Shown here in pieces: positions 7,865 to 15,236 of a stretch of 64,000 nucleotides of DNA. Each line of letters opens with the position of its first letter. Positions within the stretch are counted from its first letter, which is position 1. The position numbers were made by a program, and so were the translations under genes. The notes under the pieces are model-generated. The model saw only the letters and a program-made list of their open reading frames with translations, did not search any database and was not told where the DNA came from. Origin of the DNA: an uncultured Kiloniellaceae bacterium (GTDB taxonomy: Bacteria > Pseudomonadota > Alphaproteobacteria > Kiloniellales > Kiloniellaceae); contig CANMQP010000024.1 of the NCBI GenBank assembly GCA_947500035.1, positions 1 through 64,000 of the forward strand, given 5' to 3'.

Positions 7865-8686
7865 TTGGCGGAAAGTGCTCCAATAGATGCCTCTGATGAA
7901 GATCCTTTGGAACATTGGAGACAAGGTGACTTCGCAATGGATGTCGGCGGATTTCTGTTTGCCGAACCCTCGGATGATGAGTACGCGTTTTCTGCAGCGG
8001 AAGAACCCAACGATAGTTGGGGCTTAATAGTAGTATCTCAAACCTGCGATATTGTGCGTACGACAGGCGGGCGAGATCACGTAGCAGTATGTCCGCTCAT
8101 AAAACGGTCAGATCACGAGTTGAGCGAAATTCGTAAGGGTAGACGCCCAAATCTTGTACAAGTCGAAAACACTCCATCTGATGTTTTCGCGGATATTGCG
8201 CGAATCATGTCTGTATCGAAACCGCTGCTTGCAACTTGGGAACGGATGAATGGATTTAAATCCGATCAGACTCGATCACGTTTCGCTGCAGCGCTAGAAA
8301 GAAAATTTGGGAGGTTTGCCTTCCCAAACGAATTTGATGCTGCAATAAAACCCTTTCGAGATCGTGTGTGGAGCCGACACGATAAAGCTGCCTCAGAAGT
8401 AGGTCAGGTCTATCGCTCTCTTGCAGAAATACGTTTTAAGGCCAATCCAAGTTGGGATGCTGATGAACGTGAAATCACTGTTCTAGCTGTTTTGCAGTCT
8501 GAAGAACTTCGAGAAACAAATCGTGACGAAATTCAACGCGAGTTAGAGAGCACACTAGGAAAAATCGGGCTTCCAGATGGATATAAATGGGCCGTCCCAA
8601 TGTTTTTCCTAGCGGCACCACAAGACTTAACTGGCGAAGATATCCTCTCAAGCGACCGTGCCGATTTCGACTTTCTCTGCGCCTAA
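7865..8686 (+). CDS. Unknown protein with SQTCDI motif, third gene of TIGR04255 operon
   Basis: 273 residues from TTG 7865, preceded by GAGGGAG at good spacing and 10 bases after the HTH gene. The N-terminal half contains HWRQGDF, then GLIVVSQTCDIVR and VAVCPLI. I have seen the [VI]SQ-x-CDI core in uncharacterised proteins but cannot name the family. A conserved Cys and Asp next to Thr and Gln could be catalytic or structural. No signal peptide or membrane helix. Co-transcription with a TIGR04255 protein and an HTH protein beside recombinases makes this a candidate unit with linked function, such as defence or toxin-antitoxin; this is inference. Confidence 0.65.
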   Translation: MAESAPIDASDEDPLEHWRQGDFAMDVGGFLFAEPSDDEYAFSAAEEPNDSWGLIVVSQTCDIVRTTGGRDHVAVCPLIKRSDHELSEIRKGRRPNLVQVENTPSDVFADIARIMSVSKPLLATWERMNGFKSDQTRSRFAAALERKFGRFAFPNEFDAAIKPFRDRVWSRHDKAASEVGQVYRSLAEIRFKANPSWDADEREITVLAVLQSEELRETNRDEIQRELESTLGKIGLPDGYKWAVPMFFLAAPQDLTGEDILSSDRADFDFLCA

Positions 8687-8843
8687 TTATTTCCACACTT
8701 CGGTGAGTCGATGACAGTTCTATGAATTATGCACTAATCCGTTTTAATCAGATCACGGGCTACTCGCGAAATGCTGATACGCACATTGTGTTTGATCACT
8801 TGAAGTAGCTTTGGAGCAGCATACGTGAGATTATATAGCAGGA

Positions 8844-8935
8844 GTGGCCACCCAGCACCCGACTAGGTGGCCACCTGCAGCGAACGGGGCGAAGGTCTGT
8901 TCGCTGCCTGTTCAGTCCGAGTTTTAGTCGGACTG
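8844..8935. ncRNA. Three consecutive strong hairpins
   Basis: Three tight inverted repeats follow one another: GTGGCCACC (8844-8852) with GGTGGCCAC (8866-8874); CAGCGAAC (8878-8885) with GTTCGCTG (8899-8906); and CAGTCCGA (8913-8920) with TCGGACTG (8928-8935). The last encloses the stop codon of the minus-strand small peptide gene. No T-run follows on either strand, so simple intrinsic terminators are unlikely. The array may be a structured 3' region of the peptide mRNA or a separate RNA. Confidence 0.45.
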
Positions 8936-9049
8936 CTGATCTTTAATCTTGAAGATTAACTCAAGGATTAGACGAATGAGGCGAAGTAACCGCGTCATCA
9001 TGTCTAACAACCAATGTGGTTGTAGAGGTGGGAGAGAAATAAAAAACAT
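8924..9049 (-). CDS. 41-residue amphipathic peptide, candidate type I toxin-like small protein
   Basis: ATG at 9049 is preceded by an excellent ribosome binding site (AAGGAGGAG, 4-5 bases upstream). The frame runs 41 codons to TAA at 8924-8926. The N-terminal half has a hydrophobic start and a PPLQPHW stretch. The C-terminal half, LLRLIRLILELIFKIK, is a Leu/Ile-rich helix with regularly spaced Arg, Glu and Lys, followed by a polar DQQSD tail. It resembles in character, not in sequence, membrane-active small proteins such as TisB. The stop codon sits in the loop of a strong hairpin, followed by two more. No database match is claimed; reality of the gene rests on the strong ribosome binding site and composition. 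Confidence 0.5.
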   Translation of the reverse strand: MFFISLPPLQPHWLLDMMTRLLRLIRLILELIFKIKDQQSD

Positions 9050-9372
9050 TTTCTCCTCCTTCTTCTTCTATAGTCCTTCGCCTTGCAATAAGATTTGAAC
9101 ACCAAAGATGGCGAAATCAAGATGTTGTTCCAACAAGCCGCGTCAAAATCTCGGTCGCGCCGTGATCACAAATAGGCGTCTTGCCAAGGAGATAGCGATC
9201 CCAAGAATGGTCGAAGAAGTTGGTATGTACGTCTAGTTTGCGCCAACTCGTTTTCCTTGTAATTGCCTTCATGATGTTGAAAAGCGAACAAAACTTTAAG
9301 AACTGGCACGCGAGTGCAATCATTGAGTCTGTGTCCGGTTAGCGGCATCCGATCTTTTACCAGTAGTGTAAA
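9050..9372. other. Gap without a convincing gene
   Basis: Apart from the ribosome binding site and presumed promoter of the minus-strand peptide at its left end, nothing clear is seen. Two short overlapping minus-strand frames (9117-9323 and 9166-9348) carry Trp/His-rich text and might be remnants of a decayed gene, but neither has a recognisable domain or good start. Confidence 0.4.
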
Positions 9373-10023
9373 TTACACCCGAGGATTTGACGGATTCACA
9401 GCCAACAAATCGTCCACACTATTGCCAGCGATCGATAGAGCATCGTCAATGGATCCGGAGAGATAGCTTTCGATCTCGCTCGCACCCGGTAGAATCGCTG
9501 GCACCCGATGATGAAGCGCCGGGAAACGAGGACCTGGCGCAGTGGTGATGATCGTAAAGCTCAGTAGCTCCAGATCCTTGTTATAGTCGTAGAGACCGGC
9601 GAGCATCACCGGCCCGCCGCCTGCGAGTGTGACGCGGTGTTTCGTCTTACTGCCCTTCGGTCCTGTTGATTCATAGAAGCCGCTCGTAGGGATGACGCAG
9701 CGTTGCTGCTCAAGGGTATGCCGGTAGGACTTGGTTTCACGAACGCCCTCGAGCTTGGCGTTAAATGTATCGAAGGCCTTTTCTGCGAGCGGTTTTCGTC
9801 ACCAGAACGGCACTAATCCCCATTGCGCCTCGACTGCCTCTCGGACGCCGTTACGATCGCGGATGATCGGTGTACCGTTCCATGGCCCGGCTGCTTTTGT
9901 CTTCTTTCGCATCGGAAATCTGTCTTGGCCGCTGAATTCCGGCAGTGGTTCGTTTGTGGTCAGGCGCGCTAGATCGGCAATCTCTTTCCAGGTCAGCGAC
10001 GATGTATCAAATGAACCACACAT
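9373..10023 (-). pseudogene. SRAP/YedK-HMCES family gene interrupted by an in-frame TGA
   Basis: The gene begins MCG with the catalytic Cys2 that crosslinks abasic sites in SOS-response-associated peptidase (SRAP) proteins. It runs to AQWGLVPFW at residue 74, then meets TGA (9799-9801). The same frame continues without further stops to TAA at 9373 and still encodes the remaining family landmarks: an Asn in FNAKLE, the active-site Glu in IPTSGFYE and the His in HHRVP. So a single nonsense codon separates otherwise intact halves. Family members of about 215 residues protect or repair abasic sites in single-stranded DNA and are often carried by mobile elements. Either a recent inactivation or a sequencing error; read-through is unlikely. 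Confidence 0.85.
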
Positions 10024-10228
10024 GCTGAATGCTCTCCGGTCGGTCGGTTAAGGCCTCTTTGCAGCTCTTGACCCCTAGGCGTTGTTACTTCCGGTCTATC
10101 TTCCACACGAGCCCTGTCCTACGGCCATCACAAAGACGGTTTCCGCAAGCGGAGCCTCCGACTTTCTGGTGGCCTTGGGGGCTGCGCGTGTTTGTCCCTT
10201 CGTATCAACAACGCAAGGAGACAGAGAC

Positions 10229-10558
10229 ATGGCATACGATATCAACCGCTTCGAACAGATCGGCCGCATTGCGCGGATCAACGAATTCGATACAGCAACC
10301 AAGGTAGTGATCGCGAGCGATCGGCGGGCGCCAAACGGCAACGGCGGCAAAAAACACACCAGCTTTAACAGCGTTACGATCTTCAACAAAAGTACCCGAG
10401 ACTATATCCATGAGCACGTTGAGGTCGGCGACCAGGTTGGATGTAACGGCTACATCGAGACCGGCTCATACGAAAAGGAAGGCGTGACCGTCTACGGTGT
10501 GGATCTGATCGCCATCCAGTTCGGCCTTCTCTCCAAGAAGCGCGAAAGCGAGGACTGA
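10229..10558 (+). CDS. ssb: Single-stranded DNA-binding protein (short SSB)
   Basis: 109 residues with ATG at 10229 and AAGGAGA upstream; longer upstream in-frame starts are not supported. FEQIGRIARI at the N-terminus, TSFNSVTIFNKST and VGDQVGCNGYIETGSYEKEGVTVYGVDLIA are the OB-fold strands of bacterial SSB. The usual glycine-rich linker and acidic tail (DDDIPF) that recruits partners is absent; the protein ends KKRESED. This short form is typical of plasmid and element-borne SSBs. Probable role: protect transferred single-stranded DNA. A strong terminator follows immediately. Confidence 0.85.
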   Translation: MAYDINRFEQIGRIARINEFDTATKVVIASDRRAPNGNGGKKHTSFNSVTIFNKSTRDYIHEHVEVGDQVGCNGYIETGSYEKEGVTVYGVDLIAIQFGLLSKKRESED

Positions 10559-10565
10559 AGCCAAG

Positions 10566-10586
10566 GGGGCGCTCCGGCGCCCCTTT
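10566..10586 (+). terminator. Intrinsic terminator after ssb
   Basis: GGGGCGC (10566-10572) pairs with GCGCCCC (10577-10583) around a TCCG tetraloop, followed by TTTCTT. It begins 7 bases after the ssb stop. Confidence 0.85.
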
Positions 10587-10662
10587 CTTCAATCGGGGCT
10601 TGCGCAGAAACGAGGAATGACGGATTCTTTCCCTGCAGTGTTGAAAAAGAACGCTGTGGGGC

Positions 10663-10774
10663 TTCGAAACCCTTCACAACACTCGGCTCTATGGCCGGGT
10701 GGCGCTTGCTTGTCCAGGGCTCCGGCCTAAAGGCAGCGCGCCTGTAGTGTTGTGCAGGTTTCGAACACCCGGCC
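10663..10774. ncRNA. Pseudoknot-like set of three nested/crossed 9-base inverted repeats
   Basis: Three perfect 9-base pairs occur in 112 bases: TTCGAAACC (10663-10671) with GGTTTCGAA (10757-10765); CACAACACT (10675-10683) with AGTGTTGTG (10746-10754); and GGCCGGGTG (10693-10701) with CACCCGGCC (10766-10774). The first two nest in one long stem. The third has its left arm in the loop and its right arm directly after the stem, so it would close an H-type pseudoknot. The gap between ssb and the next gene has no coding signal. An RNA or a single-strand recombination or transfer site is possible. Confidence 0.5.
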
Positions 10775-10866
10775 ACCAGCCCGGTCGCCCCATCTTAAAC
10801 AATGATCTTCAGACGGTCGCAGTATGACTGCTTGCGTCCTGGACTCCAGAGGTTAAGGGGAAGCGT

Positions 10867-11148
10867 GTGAACGGGAAGAACGTAAAACCGACGACACCCA
10901 AGCCGGAGACTTGCACAGAGCAAAGTGAGCCCATCCAGCTAATTGAAGCACCGTTTTCAATCTGGTTGATCGCCAGCCCGGAACAAGCCGCAGCGGTCAA
11001 TCTGCGGGAGTACGGGTACGACGCAACGGTGGACATGATCGGAAGTTGTCTCGATGAAGCGGCCCGCGCTGGCAGCGAAGAGCGCCAAGCCTTTTGGCGC
11101 GCGACCGAGGCCTGGCTTCACAAGCTGGCTGGACAGGCGGTTCATTGA
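10867..11148 (+). CDS. Small hypothetical protein
   Basis: 93 residues starting at GTG 10867, with AAGGGGA about 8 bases upstream. Acidic, soluble, no signal peptide. The sequence has PIQLIEAPFSIWLIASPEQAAAVNLREYGYDATVDMIGSCLDEAARAG; I recognise no domain. It is the first of a run of closely spaced plus-strand genes (this gene, an XRE protein 3 bases later, and two small genes), so probably part of one regulatory or maintenance operon of the element. Confidence 0.6.
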   Translation: MNGKNVKPTTPKPETCTEQSEPIQLIEAPFSIWLIASPEQAAAVNLREYGYDATVDMIGSCLDEAARAGSEERQAFWRATEAWLHKLAGQAVH

Positions 11149-11151
11149 CGA

Positions 11152-11580
11152 ATGACTGATCAAATTCCGGGATTATCACGCTTTATTAAGGGGAGCGGAA
11201 AACGCTTAGGACCGCTCGATCAGGCCTTGGCCGAGCGAATGAAGGCCATCCGAAACCTGCGCGGGATCACTCAGCAAGACGCAGGTGATCTGATCGGCAT
11301 AACGCATCAACAGATGCAGAAATACGAATCAGGCGTCAACCGGATCTTAGCACCGCGTCTGAAGCAGCTGGCCGATGGATATCAGATCGACGTCAACATG
11401 TTCTTTGAGTCAGCTAAAGACCAACCTCAAAGGGTAGACCGCGCCTTGGACTTTGCCCCGCTAACGGTGCAGTTGGCGGAGGCTTTCGAGCAGATCGAGG
11501 ACGATTTGGTTCGCAAAGCTGTCTTTCAGCTGATCCGAGCAGCCGCGCGAAGCGGTAAGCGGGAGACGGATCATGCCTAG
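11152..11580 (+). CDS. XRE-family HTH transcriptional regulator
   Basis: 142 residues. LAERMKAIRNLRGITQQDAGDLIGITHQQMQKYESGVNRI (about 25-65) is a canonical XRE helix-turn-helix with the HQQMQKYESG recognition motif typical of an alphaproteobacterial subgroup. The rest is helical and probably dimerises. It starts 3 bases after the preceding stop and overlaps the next gene by 8 bases, so it is translationally coupled. A paralogue with the same YQQIQKYESG motif is at 16846-17280. Likely controls element genes. Confidence 0.88.
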   Translation: MTDQIPGLSRFIKGSGKRLGPLDQALAERMKAIRNLRGITQQDAGDLIGITHQQMQKYESGVNRILAPRLKQLADGYQIDVNMFFESAKDQPQRVDRALDFAPLTVQLAEAFEQIEDDLVRKAVFQLIRAAARSGKRETDHA

Positions 11581-11824
11581 ACCGGCCAGGAGACCGAGCA
11601 ACTGGACGATTACGACGCCGGAAGCAATCGTTTGGTCTGCCTGCGAGTTTTATGAGGATCCGGAAGCGGCCTTGCGGCGACGGATCGAGCGGGCACGGAA
11701 GGAATTCGACAAGGATTCACTCGGGATCTTCGAAGCCGCCCTGCAGGTGCTCAAGACTAAAGGACGGCCAACGACGCTTCGCTTCGCGGCCTCCAAAAAT
11801 ATGCCCAGTCGGAACCATGGATAG
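11573..11824 (+). CDS. Small hypothetical protein
   Basis: 83 basic residues, ATG overlapping the end of the XRE gene. It has SNWTITTPEAIVWSACEFYEDPEAALRRRIERARKEFDKDSL, mostly helical, and a basic C-terminus. No recognised family. Overlap and spacing place it in the same operon as the XRE regulator. Confidence 0.55.
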   Translation: MPRPARRPSNWTITTPEAIVWSACEFYEDPEAALRRRIERARKEFDKDSLGIFEAALQVLKTKGRPTTLRFAASKNMPSRNHG

Positions 11825-11838
11825 GTAGGAGACCACCC

Positions 11839-12069
11839 ATGCAATTGAGCCCTATGATTATTCGCCATGAAGGCCTTGTGAAGGCAATGAAGTTTCGCGA
11901 GAAGACACCCGAGGATCTGAGCAAAGAGACTGGCTTGGATCGACAGGAGATCGGCTCAATGACAGAAGCGGATATAGCTATATCGCCGCTCGCTCTTGGC
12001 CGAATCATTATCGCTCTTGGTGTCAGTCCCTCGGAGTTGACGGATGATCCGAGAATGCAGCTTCGCTAA
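11839..12069 (+). CDS. Small XRE-like HTH protein
   Basis: 76 residues with a good ribosome binding site (AGGTAGGAG). LVKAMKFREKTPEDLSKETGLDRQEIGSMTEADIAISPLALGRIIIALGVSPSEL reads as a degenerate XRE fold: helix, turn, second helix, then the closing LGVSPSEL typical of these domains. It lacks extra domains, so it may be a simple repressor or the antitoxin-like partner of a neighbour. Last gene of the small operon. Confidence 0.65.
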   Translation: MQLSPMIIRHEGLVKAMKFREKTPEDLSKETGLDRQEIGSMTEADIAISPLALGRIIIALGVSPSELTDDPRMQLR

Positions 12070-12200
12070 TCAAATTGAGCCAAATCTAGATCAGGCACCA
12101 GGGACGGTTTCTCCCTAACCTAAATAAACAGACTCCCGCATCAATGGCTTTCACTCTTATACTGTCTTGATAGATATATGTTGGGGCGTAGGAGGTATTC

Positions 12201-13376
12201 TTGGCACGGCGGCCGGGTTACAAGCTGGAAAAGTGGGAAGTCGCCATCGTCAAGGCAATGCTGGCGCATAAATATTTTCAGCAGGACGTTCTGGCCTATT
12301 TTTCGCGACCGACGCGCTCGATCAACCCAGCTCGCATAGTAGCGATTCGCGATGGAACGAAGCATAAGGGTGTCAAAGCCGCATCGGACGCAGAGCTGGA
12401 CAATTTCCTTAATGCCTGGCCAAACATAGACTCGAACACGGGCCTTCATCTTCAGGGAGATGAGCTTCTTGTAAAAGCCCGAGAAGCTATGATTGCTGCT
12501 GTTCACACCTTCAATAGCGCGGGCCTATACTTCAGGGCCGAATTGTTCATCGTTACAAGCGTCATCGCTTGGACTTATCTCTTGCATGCTTATTACAAGC
12601 GCGAAGGCATTGACTACCGTCATAACAAAAATGGAGTGGTCGATCAAACTCCGTCAGGTGCCGATAGGTATTGGGAACTGGGTAAGTGCCTGGCGCATGG
12701 AGGCTGTCCCTTGGAGCAGGGTGTAATCAATAATCTGAATTTCCTGACTGAGATCCGTCATGAAATCGAACATCGTTCAACAAACAGAATCGATGATGCC
12801 CTAAGTGCTAAGCTTCAGGCCTGCTGTATCAATTTCAATGATGCAATCAAGACTCTCTTCGGCAAGGAATTTGCGTTAGAGAAGCGATTGCCGATAGCGC
12901 TGCAGTTTGTGACGTTTGATGGTGTGCAGAGGGCTAGTCTTATCGGGGCCGAGCTTCCGCGGCATATTGCTACCGCGATGGATAACTTCCACAATGGTTT
13001 GTCCGAGGACGAGCAGAAGGACCCAAAGTTCCGATATCGAGTGGCTTTCGTACCGAAGGTATCAGGGAAGGCGTCCAAAGCCGATTTGGCTATTGAGTTC
13101 ATCAAACCGGGATCGCCAAAGGCGGAGGCGGTAGATCGAGTATTAATCAAGGATGGTGAGCGGCCGAAGTTCCGGCCAACTGAGATCGTGACGAAGGTCA
13201 GAGAGGTTGGCTTTCCAGCATTCAATATGCACGACCACACTCAGCTCGCAAGACAGCTCGATGCGCGAAACACAGGTAAAGGTTATGGTGTTACTGTCGC
13301 GAAGACTTGGTATTGGTACGAACATTGGTTCGAAAAAATAATGGAGAAACTAGCCGAAGGATGGTCGCGCCCTTAA
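12201..13376 (+). CDS. DUF3644-type protein with HEPN Rx4-6H motif
   Basis: 391 residues from TTG 12201, with AGGAGG 5 bases upstream. The N-terminus has a segment (QQDVLAYFSRPTRSINPARIVAIRDG) resembling the HTH-like start of several phage-related proteins. Residues of about 88-195 match DUF3644: LLVKAREAMIAAVHTFNSAGLYFRAELF, then a helix with AW-x-YLLHA. The helix ends in R186-HEIE-H191, the Rx4H active site of HEPN ribonucleases. DUF3644 proteins are linked to HEPN-type abortive infection. A conserved C-terminal half of unknown role follows. Standalone gene in an accessory region; a growth-arrest RNase is inferred. Confidence 0.7.
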   Translation: MARRPGYKLEKWEVAIVKAMLAHKYFQQDVLAYFSRPTRSINPARIVAIRDGTKHKGVKAASDAELDNFLNAWPNIDSNTGLHLQGDELLVKAREAMIAAVHTFNSAGLYFRAELFIVTSVIAWTYLLHAYYKREGIDYRHNKNGVVDQTPSGADRYWELGKCLAHGGCPLEQGVINNLNFLTEIRHEIEHRSTNRIDDALSAKLQACCINFNDAIKTLFGKEFALEKRLPIALQFVTFDGVQRASLIGAELPRHIATAMDNFHNGLSEDEQKDPKFRYRVAFVPKVSGKASKADLAIEFIKPGSPKAEAVDRVLIKDGERPKFRPTEIVTKVREVGFPAFNMHDHTQLARQLDARNTGKGYGVTVAKTWYWYEHWFEKIMEKLAEGWSRP

Positions 13377-13385
13377 GTCCACCTT

Positions 13386-13437
13386 GGGGTCGAATGCCGG
13401 AGGGGCAGAATCCTACGCTAACGAAAGCGGCCATTCG
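13386..13437 (+). repeat. Left arm of 53-base inverted repeat
   Basis: This sequence recurs, inverted, at 14449-14501 with about three differences and one single-base gap. The two arms enclose the hypothetical gene at 13640. It lies just after the stop of the DUF3644 gene and contains CCTACGCTAACGAAAGCGG, reminiscent of intergenic repeat families in alphaproteobacteria. Confidence 0.65.
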
Positions 13438-13639
13438 GTCGAAGCGCAGCGAATTCACCCTTTGAGCCCAACCTGCTGCTTTTTCGTGTTGCTGCTAATG
13501 TCGGCTCGTAAGAGAGTAACCAAAGAATTCAGACGACCCTGGCGTAGGGACGAAATAGGAAGCCCGTCGCAGCTATAATTTTTCATGCAATGGCGAGGTG
13601 TGCCGCGCAAACCGTGGGCAATTTGATTAGGAGACTCTG

Positions 13640-14347
13640 TTGATTGACAACGATTACTTGGCAACGCTTCCCAAGAACAAACTTCTTGCCGCAAACAAAA
13701 TTTGCACTGATTTTCTCGAGGGTGACCTCAAAGATGACCCGGTTGATGTAGCTTTCACCCTGAAGGTTCTGCTTGAAGACATTGTAAACCTAGACAAGGA
13801 GAACTCCACGGAAGTCTCAGCCAACTTTCTATTCATTCGAATAGATAGGTTCAAACTCCGGCGTACCGCTGCGCACGGTGAGATCATTCAATATCATCGA
13901 TATGTCAAGGCGCTGATCACAAGGGAAACTATTGAAAATCCTGCAGTTATTAATACTTTTCTCATCAACCTATCTGCAGAAGAAAAATCAAAGATAGACG
14001 ATCTGCTCTCTGAGATACGAAACATCATTAGAGAAAGCACGGCGATAACCGATGAATTCAAGAGGCGACTCTTGAAAACGGTCAACTCGCTTCAGGCGGA
14101 GTTAGACAAGGAATATAGCGACTATCGAGTTTTCCTCGACGGAATGGTGGAGGTTAGTGAAGCCGTCGGAGAAGCCGGTGAAAACGTCAAGCCAGTATTT
14201 GACCGCATTAAAGAACTCTTCGGTATCGCAGACAAGGTCCGAAAAACGAAAGAAGCGCTTGAAGCACCTAGCAAACCGGAAGCTCTACCGCCTCCAGCTA
14301 AACTGCTACCTCCACCAGATAAGATTGACGGCGATGACATCGAATAA
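13640..14347 (+). CDS. Hypothetical protein with proline-rich tail
   Basis: 235 residues from TTG 13640, AGGAG upstream. The first 200 residues are predicted helical and charged; residues of about 110-190 (LSAEEKSKIDDLLSEIRNIIRESTAITDEFKRRLLKTVNSL) look like a coiled-coil bundle. The C-terminus is a Pro/Ala/Lys tail (EALPPPAKLLPPPDKIDGDDIE). No membrane segments. Conserved helical uncharacterised proteins with this layout occur in accessory regions, but I cannot name the family. The gene is AT-richer than its surroundings and lies between 53-base inverted repeats, so it may be a recently acquired cassette. Confidence 0.65.
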   Translation: MIDNDYLATLPKNKLLAANKICTDFLEGDLKDDPVDVAFTLKVLLEDIVNLDKENSTEVSANFLFIRIDRFKLRRTAAHGEIIQYHRYVKALITRETIENPAVINTFLINLSAEEKSKIDDLLSEIRNIIRESTAITDEFKRRLLKTVNSLQAELDKEYSDYRVFLDGMVEVSEAVGEAGENVKPVFDRIKELFGIADKVRKTKEALEAPSKPEALPPPAKLLPPPDKIDGDDIE

Positions 14348-14448
14348 GTGTGCGGTCACATCCCTATTAATCTCAGAAAATGGCCATTCAAACGGATGAA
14401 ACGAACTTCAGCTCCGTCCCGCATTGCTCCAGTTCATGCTTCGTGCAG

Positions 14449-14501
14449 CGAATGGCCGCTTTCGTTAGCGTAGGAATCTGCCCCCTCCGGCATTCGGCCC
14501 C
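14449..14501 (-). repeat. Right arm of 53-base inverted repeat
   Basis: Inverted partner of 13386-13437. It starts 7 bases beyond the stop of the SprT gene at 14509, so each arm lies immediately downstream of a different gene's stop codon. The match is nearly perfect across 53 bases. Confidence 0.65.
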
Positions 14502-14508
14502 ACCTTGG

Positions 14509-15219
14509 CTAATCGTCGTTCGGAGCGATATAGCCCCGGCCGCAATCACCGCAAACCAGGTGGAGCCGTGGCCTACCCCAGACGTTGCAGATTCGGCCTT
14601 CATTGCATTCGTGGCTGTATTTGAGCTTTCGCCGCGGAGCTGGTGCGTCTTCGTCGCCGGAACCGCCGTCTGAGGTCGTATCTTCTTCGTCCTCGAGGAG
14701 CGCAGGCGCAGCGATTGAAAAACGATCCGCCCAGGGAATATCGAAGGCCTCGCCTAGCAGTTCCTTTGCAACTTCGAGAAAGAGCTCGCCTTCAATCGGA
14801 TAGTCCGCCATTCGGTCGCCGGTGCGCTTGCCGCCAGGTCTCCCAGTGCTAGACGGCATCAATCCGATTGCCTCCATCTTGTTCGCCCACTCGTCATTGT
14901 GATAGCGCCCGCGGCCAGGATTGCCGAAGTGGTTCTGCCAGAGATGACACATCTCATGGGCCAGGGTCTGCAGGACCTCGATAACGCGCTCCTTGCCAAA
15001 GAACTCTGGATTCATGGCTATCTCATCGGTCGCTGTGCCGTCAGCGGACACAAAGCGCCGATGTGAGAAATAGCCCATGACCTTCTTCTGACGCTGTAGC
15101 GTGATCAGACAAGGCGGCAGTTCGTCAGCAAATAGCTGCGCATTGAAGGTGTCGAAGGCCCGCTGCAAGCGACCGTACTGGGTTGGCGTTGGCGGCGTGG
15201 TCTCAAGGGCAGCGAGCAT
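14509..15219 (-). CDS. SprT-like zinc metallopeptidase
   Basis: 236 residues. The zincin motif H88-E-M-C-H92 lies in LQTLAHEMCHLWQNHFGNPGRGRYHNDEWANKM, with the third ligand likely H107; this is the SprT-like signature. A central acidic low-complexity linker (LLEDEEDTTSDGGSGDEDAPAP) leads to a C-terminal zinc ribbon with cysteines in YSHECNEGRICN and VCGDCG, as in SprT/Spartan relatives. Related proteins degrade DNA-protein crosslinks or bind DNA. Element-borne copies are common near conjugation genes. An 18-base perfect palindrome lies 18 bases upstream of the ATG, so expression is probably under a dedicated repressor. Confidence 0.85.
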   Translation of the reverse strand: MLAALETTPPTPTQYGRLQRAFDTFNAQLFADELPPCLITLQRQKKVMGYFSHRRFVSADGTATDEIAMNPEFFGKERVIEVLQTLAHEMCHLWQNHFGNPGRGRYHNDEWANKMEAIGLMPSSTGRPGGKRTGDRMADYPIEGELFLEVAKELLGEAFDIPWADRFSIAAPALLEDEEDTTSDGGSGDEDAPAPRRKLKYSHECNEGRICNVWGRPRLHLVCGDCGRGYIAPNDD

Positions 15220-15236
15220 GAGGTTGTCTTTCTTGT

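Noticed and set aside
9117-9348. Two overlapping minus-strand frames with Trp/His-rich sequence.
   Set aside because: Short, in different frames, no start signal. Could be remnants but not supportable as genes.
9799-9801. The TGA in the SRAP gene as a recoded (selenocysteine or read-through) codon.
   Set aside because: No family member uses selenocysteine there, no SECIS-like hairpin was seen directly after it, and a single nonsense mutation explains it.
10566-10774. Integron attC-like site in the ssb downstream gap.
   Set aside because: The inverted repeats do not show the RYYYAAC/GTTRRRY boxes or bulge pattern of attC sites, and no integron integrase is near.
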